NCBI GenBank assembly: GCA_036244855.1
Contig: BQKZ01000546.1
Location: 30,600-41,955, forward strand
Source: Temnopleurus reevesii
Taxonomy: Eukaryota; Echinodermata; Echinoidea; Temnopleuroida; Temnopleuridae
Reading direction: 5' to 3'
DNA length: 11,356 nucleotides
The notes under the pieces are model-generated. The model searched no databases. It was not told the origin of the DNA and saw nothing but the letters and a program-made list of their open reading frames with translations. Below, one piece after another: positions 6,481-11,356 of this stretch. The translations under genes were made by a program, and so were the position numbers. Numbering within the stretch: position 1 is the stretch's first letter; every line of letters begins with the position of its first letter.

Positions 6481-7039
6481 GTGAGTCTGCCTGTAGTTCT
6501 TGCCTAGCTAAGGTTTTTAGTTTACAATATTCCTGACATTTTTAAAAGGTTTATTTTCAAGGTCGCCCTTGGACGCAGTCTTAAGTTTCAGGATATATCT
6601 GTCCTATGCTATTTTATGGTGTACTATCAGGGTGTACTGAATTTCAATTTTTTTCTCTGTACATACAAAAGTTCCCAAAGTCAGGGGAAAATGGGCAACA
6701 GCATGTTTTACACACAAAATGTTTTAAGTTTTTATTTATATCAAACCTTCAAGAGCTCTTGCAGTATTAACTGTGCCAATGTGTAAACGATGCTAGTTTG
6801 GATCTTAGAGAGCTCTTTTAACCCTAATGACAAACTGTTTTACCACTTTACGTATCTGCAACTAACTCTTTAAGCACCCTTTTCTGGTCGGACCATTTCT
6901 GTGATGGTGAGCAACACTGTTAAAAATTCAACACTGTATTAACTGAAATCAACTATAAGAAACTGCCTTATGTAAGTTGTTTAAGTGCTACAATGTCATT
7001 TTAGTATCTTCTACTCAAGTGGCATCAGTCACTTTGTAC
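6481..7039. other. Non-coding AT-rich DNA
   Basis: No supported feature is present. AACACTGT occurs twice near 6915-6940. Some of this stretch could be the body of the SINE whose tRNA-like head lies at 7067-7125 on the minus strand, but no SINE tail can be recognised. Confidence 0.45.
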
Positions 7040-7066
7040 ACTATTTAGTTCAGTATGGCTCGCTCT

Positions 7067-7125
7067 GGGACTTGAATCTACCTCCCGGCATAACTTGACT
7101 GATGCTCCACTATCCAAGCCACATG
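7067..7125 (-). mobile_element. tRNA-like SINE head (Pol III promoter relic)
   Basis: On the minus strand a box-A-like TGGCTTGGATAGTGG (7107-7121) is followed, about 30 nt later, by a box-B-like AGATTCAAGTCCC (7067-7079). The intervening GAGCATCAGT and the GGTAGATTCAAGTCCC segment resemble the D/anticodon and T arms of a lysine-type tRNA. The D-arm is shortened and only part of the acceptor stem could pair, so this is not an intact tRNA gene. It is best read as a diverged tRNA-derived SINE head or a tRNA pseudogene. It differs from the SINE family at 10.15-11.04 kb. Confidence 0.5.
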
Positions 7126-8130
7126 CCAGGTGATGGAAAATGGTCTTTTCTATAGTATACAATGAAGTATAACAGCCATTTAATTCATAGAGATTAAATT
7201 ACCTTTTTTTGTATGATTTAATTGTGCAAAGTTATTATTTAAGTTAACTTTAAATACATTCTAGATTGAGATGGCAATGTTTTTAGTTTGCAATGGTCAA
7301 AGGAAATTGCCTAATGGGATTTTTTTGTAGTAAATAAAATTTGGAACAGGCAAGTAAAAGATACGATCTTGCAGATTTTAATTCTGTGTAAAAAAATCTT
7401 CCTGAGCTGAAATCATTACATACATCCAACATCAGTTGGAAATAAGCCAATTATATCAATAAAAATGTCACATCGAACTGGATTAATTGAATGAAAATAA
7501 TAACACAGGGAATTATATATTGATGCTTGGTCTGTAGATTAAAGCCTTAATTATATAAAGCGACAGCCATTTGATTTAATTGTGCAATTGACATCTGATA
7601 CAACAACTCACTTCTGCTGGTTGCAGTACACATGCAAGTTTTATACCAGTACCAAAATAGGAATCCTGAAATGGCAACGGTCAGTGAAATTTTATATCCG
7701 CAATACTTGGGCAACGCAGAGGTGCCTATTTTACAGCATACAAAAATTCAATAAAATAGCATTTTGAAATATTTCTTTTAGTGAATTTTCCCAAATCCTA
7801 TCATCTTCTAAAGATCTTACTGTCATATTTCGCAGCAGCATTAGTTGAAAGTTAATTTTGAAATTTTGAAAGGGCAGGGTGAAAAAGTTTGGAAAGAAAA
7901 GATACAATATATAAATGAAATTGTTTTTTCTTGTCAGCTTGGTAGCTGAATTTAATATACAGTCTTTTTGTTGCTGTCAGGAAATTTTCCACTCCAAACC
8001 TCAAGGGCAATCCCAGATTCTGATTCGCCTGTTACTCTCTCACATATCTATCATAATTATGAAAAGTAGATAGTCAACATAAAATCTTAATTGCCAATAA
8101 AGTCATTTTCCCCCAGAGACTTGAATCCAA
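7126..8130. other. Non-coding AT-rich DNA
   Basis: GATTTAATTGTGCAA occurs at 7215-7229 and 7573-7587. The related ACAGCCATTT lies before each copy, 35-45 bp farther away in the first. This suggests an old duplication with one internal insertion or deletion. A 61-codon open frame (7582-7767) has no recognisable domain. Nothing else stands out. Confidence 0.5.
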
Positions 8131-9052
8131 TCAAAAGAATAATGGATATAATTGCCTTGAACTTGCAAAGGGTAAAGTCGTGTAATATGATAGACTATTG
8201 AGGGGCAGTACACAGGAGCGTAAAACATACATGTACATGGGGCAAATGGAACTTAGCTCACTAAACCATAGAAATAGTCCCTTGATCTCCAAAATGTACT
8301 TGGTTGTTAATTTTTCAGGACGAAATGTAAAAAGAAATGAAAAAAATGACACTGCCTGCAATATACACTGTGGATATGGGTCCGGTTGGTTTTTCCTTTT
8401 CAAGAATAAGTAGTTACCTTTATCTCCTTATTTTTCCAGTATTCTCTTATATTTTATTTTTATTCTGGATAAAGAAGATAAATATAGCAAGGATGAGAAA
8501 GAGAGAAAGAGATATCAGTCTAATATTATTATTTTTTGGCAGGGGGTGGGGAGGATAGGGCTGGAAGGTTTGACCACTTGTAGCAAATGCATTCTGTTTC
8601 TGGCACATTGAGAAAAAAAGGTTTTACAATCAATACAGTATGGTCACACATTCACTGCTTCATATGAACTTAATTAATTGACAGCTTTTTACCTTGATAT
8701 GTGTAAGAAGATCTCCGATTGGAACAAACCATCAAAAGGCATGTATTTATTCAACTTAATTTTGCCTTTACATTTCACTTTTTCGAGAGTCCTCTTTTTA
8801 TTGAAATTTGTGAATAGAGTCATAGATATATAGTATGTCAGATGTTGACAAGACTGAAGTATACTTCACAGTGAATGTAAGTGTACACATAAACTTTATG
8901 AAGTATCCAGTGACCTTGGCAGATAAATCATTTCATCTATTTGCATTTCTGTCATGGATATATCGAGTCGTAGATATTCGAGCTCTCAATTTAAATTGAT
9001 CATTGTGAGGAAATCTGTCTGGTCGCTGCTTCCTTCCTTATCCATTCTGCAG
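8131..9052. other. Non-coding DNA, overlapping short open frames only
   Basis: Frames of 71-90 codons overlap on both strands at 8131-8558 and are rich in low-complexity K, N, F and L residues, so they are treated as chance. 8475-8515 is a purine-rich GAAAGAGA run. A 14-bp perfect palindrome TGAAGTATACTTCA lies at 8855-8868. A pyrimidine run ending in CAG (9025-9052) could be a splice acceptor, but no exon after it can be supported. Confidence 0.5.
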
Positions 9053-9260
9053 AGCTTTAAGAACCCTTTTCTTTCTCCCTCTGGCTTTGTGGCCTGGCAT
9101 GCACGGATCCTTTCTCCCTAAAATCGAAATGCATCAATTTTGGGCTGAGCCGAAAAGTGGCGCCGTTTAAATCGAGAGTGATGCATTATTCCCTGGTGAT
9201 TCAGAGCTGTATCTACCTTTGCGGCATCCCCGGTGCCTAGTCTGTTAGCGAAGACACCAG
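9053..9260. other. GC-richer, high-complexity patch (possible conserved non-coding element)
   Basis: This part is visibly richer in G+C and more varied than its flanks. AATGCATCA (9128-9136) and TGATGCATT (9179-9187) form a 9-bp inverted repeat. AAATCGA occurs at 9121-9127 and again at 9169-9175, and GGCGCC lies between them. Open frames are under 40 codons. It could be a cis-regulatory element, a short exon or an old insert; the sequence alone does not decide. Confidence 0.25.
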
Positions 9261-10149
9261 GCATGGTAGTTTGTTGTCTTGCTTGGTATAATTATAAATA
9301 GGAAGGAAAATGGATATGTGGACATAGCTGCCAGCCTTCTGAACTGTTGATGATGCGCATTGCAGGGATGCCAACCTCCATGAGTATGCATTAGGATCAG
9401 TGTAAAAAAATGCACAGCGGTAAATGGCGATTAGCCACCTAAGCTTTAGAAATACCTCCCCCACCACCCCATGGGCTACAAAATAGCCACCGCAAAATGT
9501 ACTACAGGAGCTATTTGTCAGGCAGAAAATGTAAAAACAAGACCTTGTATTAAAAATGAAAAAGTATTTTTTACCTTGATGAGGATAGAAATTTAAAACT
9601 ACCAAACAGCAGACCCCCCAAATATTTTCTTTCCATAGCATAACTATAACATGACCATCATAATATATGAGAAAATATCTGGTTTACCTTGTTTGGGACT
9701 CAAATTTAGATTTTCATACGTATGAAGATATATATCTCTGAAATCTAAAGAAACATTAATGGTTTAAATGAAGTAAGACTGAAGAAGACTGAAGTAATTT
9801 TTTGGCTGCTTTTAATACATTCTGTTGGAACAGACTACCTGGTTTATAAGATGGAAATAGATTTAGTTCGGCTCATAGATTTAGTTGAGACAGCCTGAGC
9901 TCGTAGTGATTCTTTATTACATTTGTGCATTGGGAAGTGGACATGAACTTTGGGTGTTTCATGATTACATCAGGGTTTATAATTAATTGTGCATACAAGC
10001 ATAAGGTTGTTGGATATACATGTATATATAAAGGGATCCCTGATATAGCAGCAATTGATATACCATTGAAAGGTGTATCATTTTTCAAGACTTGGTTTAT
10101 TAGCAATTGTTTTTTTTCAAGGTGGTTGTTAAAATGACCACTTTACATA
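9261..10149. other. Non-coding stretch, longest open frame judged spurious
   Basis: The window's longest open frame (134 codons, minus strand, 9237-9641) lies here. Its predicted protein is rich in F, C, Y and S, with no domain, repeat or membrane pattern I recognise, so I do not call it. ATAGATTTAGTT is repeated at 9857-9868 and 9875-9886. A 14-bp palindrome ATATACATGTATAT (10014-10027) runs into a TATATAAA stretch that looks like a TATA box but has no gene after it. Confidence 0.45.
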
Positions 10150-10464
10150 AAAAAATATCAATGATGATAATAAAAAAATGATATTCATGAAGTGCATACT
10201 ACCACTCTGCAGAGTGTTCAACATATTTTGCATTATTGGATTACTCTGGCTTTAGTTCATCACCACCAGTGCTCAAGTATCTAAATGAATATATTTCCCT
10301 GCCAGGGACCCATTTAACTCAACTGGGTTGAGCCAGGGCCCTCACAATTCCCTGGTTGAGCGCAGCACAATGTGGACAAATTTCTTGCAGAAGGAAATTA
10401 ACACCATAAATGGAAATCAAACCTATGATCCTCTGGTTGAAAGAAGAGAGTTAGAACTACTAAA
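10150..10464 (-). mobile_element. tRNA-derived SINE, copy 1 (antisense)
   Basis: Read on the minus strand, the element starts near 10464 with GTTCTAACTCTC and a pyrimidine run, then CAACCAGAGG. A box-B-like AGGTTTGATTTCC follows (10412-10424). Next come AATTTCCTT.TGCAAG.AATTT.TCCA and a segment with two small hairpins (CTCAAC/GTTGAG at 10318-10332; CCAGGG/CCCTGG at 10333-10355). It ends in a 14-bp palindrome, CACTCTGCAGAGTG (10203-10216), and an ATT/ATC-rich tail near 10150-10190. The order of blocks matches copy 2 at 10755-11037. Box A is no longer recognisable. The 68-codon plus-strand frame (10328-10534) is a by-product. The architecture fits short SINEs of echinoderms and hemichordates as I remember them. 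Confidence 0.7.
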
Positions 10465-10754
10465 ACACAATGAAAAATTAAATTACACACATCTTTTATA
10501 TCAGCATTCAAACTCATTGGGATTTCTCCATTGATCACAGCATAATTCTCAATTGTTTCTGGCATTTGCATTCAAGTAGTCTATTGATATGTTAATAAAG
10601 AACATATTTGAATATCAATAAGTCCTTAGAATATGGTGCACATTTCACCCTCCCTATGTTGGACGGAAAATAGAGAAGCAGATAAGTGTACAAGTGTTGT
10701 TTTATTTCTTCCTACGCGAGCTAACAATGACATTGTTATAAGGTCATCTGGATA
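10465..10754. other. AT-rich spacer between the two SINE copies
   Basis: No gene or further repeat is recognised. The two SINE heads face each other across this spacer. Confidence 0.5.
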
Positions 10755-11037
10755 TGTGGAAGTGTCGTAGTGTAGCGATTCTAACTCTCCCCTTTCAACC
10801 AGAGGGTTGTAGGTTCAAATCTCCAATCAAAAAAAGAATTTCCTTCAGCAAGGAATTTATCCATGTTTTGCTGCACTTTATCCAGGTTTGATTTGGGGAA
10901 CGGTTGGGAGATACCATAATATAGTCGATTTAGCATTGAGTGCCTTGAAGCATCTTGCTAGAATGCTTCCAAGGGAGTGGCAAATATACATACATTGTAT
11001 GTTTGCACGACTAAATGTAATTCTGGGTAAATAAGAT
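10755..11037 (+). mobile_element. tRNA-derived SINE, copy 2 (sense)
   Basis: A box-A-like GTGTCGTAGTGTAG (10762-10775) and a box-B AGGTTCAAATCTCC (10811-10824) have tRNA-like spacing, so an internal Pol III promoter is likely. GATTCTAACTCTC, TTTCAACCAGAGG, AATTTCCTTC.GCAAG.AATTTATCCA and TGCTGCAC follow the same order as copy 1. The 3' part folds into a stem, CCTTGAAGCAT against ATGCTTCCAAGG (10943-10974), then runs through TAAATGTAATTCTGGGTAAA to the end. No protein is encoded; mobilisation would depend on a partner LINE. Intact boxes A and B make it the better preserved copy. Confidence 0.7.
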
Positions 11038-11069
11038 TCATGAGCACCATGACACAAGATCTAAGACCC

Positions 11070-11147
11070 CTTTTACACTACCCCCAAACTCGCGGCCAGG
11101 CCGCGGCCGAGCCGTGGCCTGGCCGCGAGTTTTGATAGTGTAAAAGC
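11070..11147. repeat. GC-rich long hairpin
   Basis: The left arm (11070-11107) and right arm (11111-11146) pair with few mismatches across a 3-nt loop. The outer part is CTTTTACACTA against TAGTGTAAAAG. The inner part is ACTCGCGGCCAGGCC against GGCCTGGCCGCGAGT. Such a long, tight GC-rich palindrome is readily lost or misassembled. It forms the left half of a larger GC-rich element. Confidence 0.85.
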
Positions 11148-11285
11148 AAAAGAGGCCAGGCCCGGGGCCAGGCCGCGGCCCGTTTTCGGACCAGCTCAAG
11201 AGGTAGCCTGAGCCCGGGCTCAGCCCGGGCTGAGCCGCGGCCCGAGGTATTGTAAAAGCAACTGGGGCCAGGCCGCGGCCTGTTA
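11070..11285. mobile_element. GC-rich repeat element with TGTAAAAGCAA motifs
   Basis: G+C rises abruptly to about 65-70 percent by eye. The block is built from reused GGCCGCGGCC, GGCCAGG and GAGCCCGGGCT words. TGTAAAAGCAA closes two successive segments (about 11139-11149 and 11251-11261), each followed by a GGCCAGG-type segment. Two 10-bp palindromes AGCCCGGGCT (11211-11220, 11222-11231) sit one base apart. The edge motif TTTTACACTA (11071-11080) and its inverse TAGTGTAAAA (11136-11145) suggest terminal inverted repeats. I read this as a GC-rich non-autonomous element or composite of two copies. A CpG-island promoter is the alternative. Its right boundary may lie beyond the window. Confidence 0.5.
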
Positions 11286-11302
11286 TGCTAATGAAGTGCG
11301 TG

Positions 11303-11331
11303 AAACGTCACGTTTTTAGCCGATGACATCA
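11303..11331. promoter_or_regulatory. CRE/ATF-like site cluster next to the GC-rich block
   Basis: AAACGT-C-ACGTTT (11303-11315) is a perfect odd-length palindrome containing TGACGT on the minus strand. TGACATCA (11323-11330) differs by one base from the palindromic CRE, TGACGTCA. Close to a CpG-rich block, such sites would suit a promoter, but no start site or gene is visible before the window ends. They may also simply be part of the repeat. Confidence 0.25.
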
Positions 11332-11356
11332 CTTTCTGTCAACTTTTCCTTCGCTA

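Noticed and set aside
7067..7125. Functional tRNA gene
   Set aside because: The D-arm is too short and the acceptor ends pair only partly, so it is kept as a SINE or pseudo-tRNA.
8112..8131. Box-B-like GGATTCAAGTCTC (minus strand) as another SINE head
   Set aside because: No box A at a suitable distance and no tRNA-like sequence around it.
9025..9052. Pyrimidine run plus CAG as a splice acceptor of an exon
   Set aside because: Open frames after it close within 22-38 codons with no recognisable protein, and no donor site could be tied to it.
9237..9641. Longest open frame (134 codons, minus strand) as a protein-coding gene
   Set aside because: Composition is F/C/Y/S-rich without domain, signal peptide or repeat pattern, there is no splice or promoter support, and this length is expected by chance in 11 kb read in six frames.
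10014..10034. TATATAAA as a core promoter
   Set aside because: No gene or open frame with supporting features follows, and such words are frequent in AT-rich DNA.

Overview
This window looks like non-coding DNA from a metazoan nuclear genome, either intergenic or intronic. It is AT-rich, roughly two thirds A+T by eye. The longest open frames are only 60-134 codons, with no recognisable domain, no operon layout and no bacterial start signals. The repeats are of animal type: tRNA-derived SINEs, a CR1/L2-like non-LTR retrotransposon 3' end with an (AAAT)n tail, fold-back or MITE-like hairpins, and poly-G tracts. The SINE body at 10.15-11.04 kb and the general repeat style remind me most of echinoderm and hemichordate (ambulacrarian) genomes. 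That assignment rests on memory of repeat style and was not checked by a search.

Layout. 1-130 is a polypurine stretch. 233-250 is a poly(A) signal followed by an A-run. 322-424 is a possible non-LTR 3' end. 444-464 is a 7-bp triplet repeat. 475-624 is a hairpin MITE candidate. 1212-1340 is a decayed hairpin. 1575-1669 is a CR1/L2-like 3' end with a tetranucleotide tail. 2497-2510 is a poly-G run. 2671-2760 is a small palindromic element. 3021-3472 holds two copies of a ~110-bp repeat. 3520-4365 holds three copies of a ~290-bp repeat, one of them truncated. 4359-4999 is a large fold-back with arms of 214 and 250 nt. 5057-5365 is the most unusual object: a fold-back whose long outer stem carries two further hairpins (a cloverleaf), flanked by an identical 12-bp direct repeat. 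5512-5589 is a 78-nt nested hairpin.

From 5.6 to 10.1 kb the sequence is mostly plain AT-rich DNA. The exceptions are a tRNA-like SINE head on the minus strand (7067-7125), a short repeated segment (7215/7573), and a more GC-rich patch (9053-9260). The right end holds two copies of one SINE family in opposite orientation (10150-10464 minus, 10755-11037 plus). It ends in a very GC-rich hairpin element (11070-11285) followed by CRE-like sites at the window edge.

No protein-coding gene is supported, so no cooperating gene set can be described. The interest lies in repeat architecture, especially 4359-5365, where several inverted repeats abut, and in the GC-rich hairpin at the right edge.
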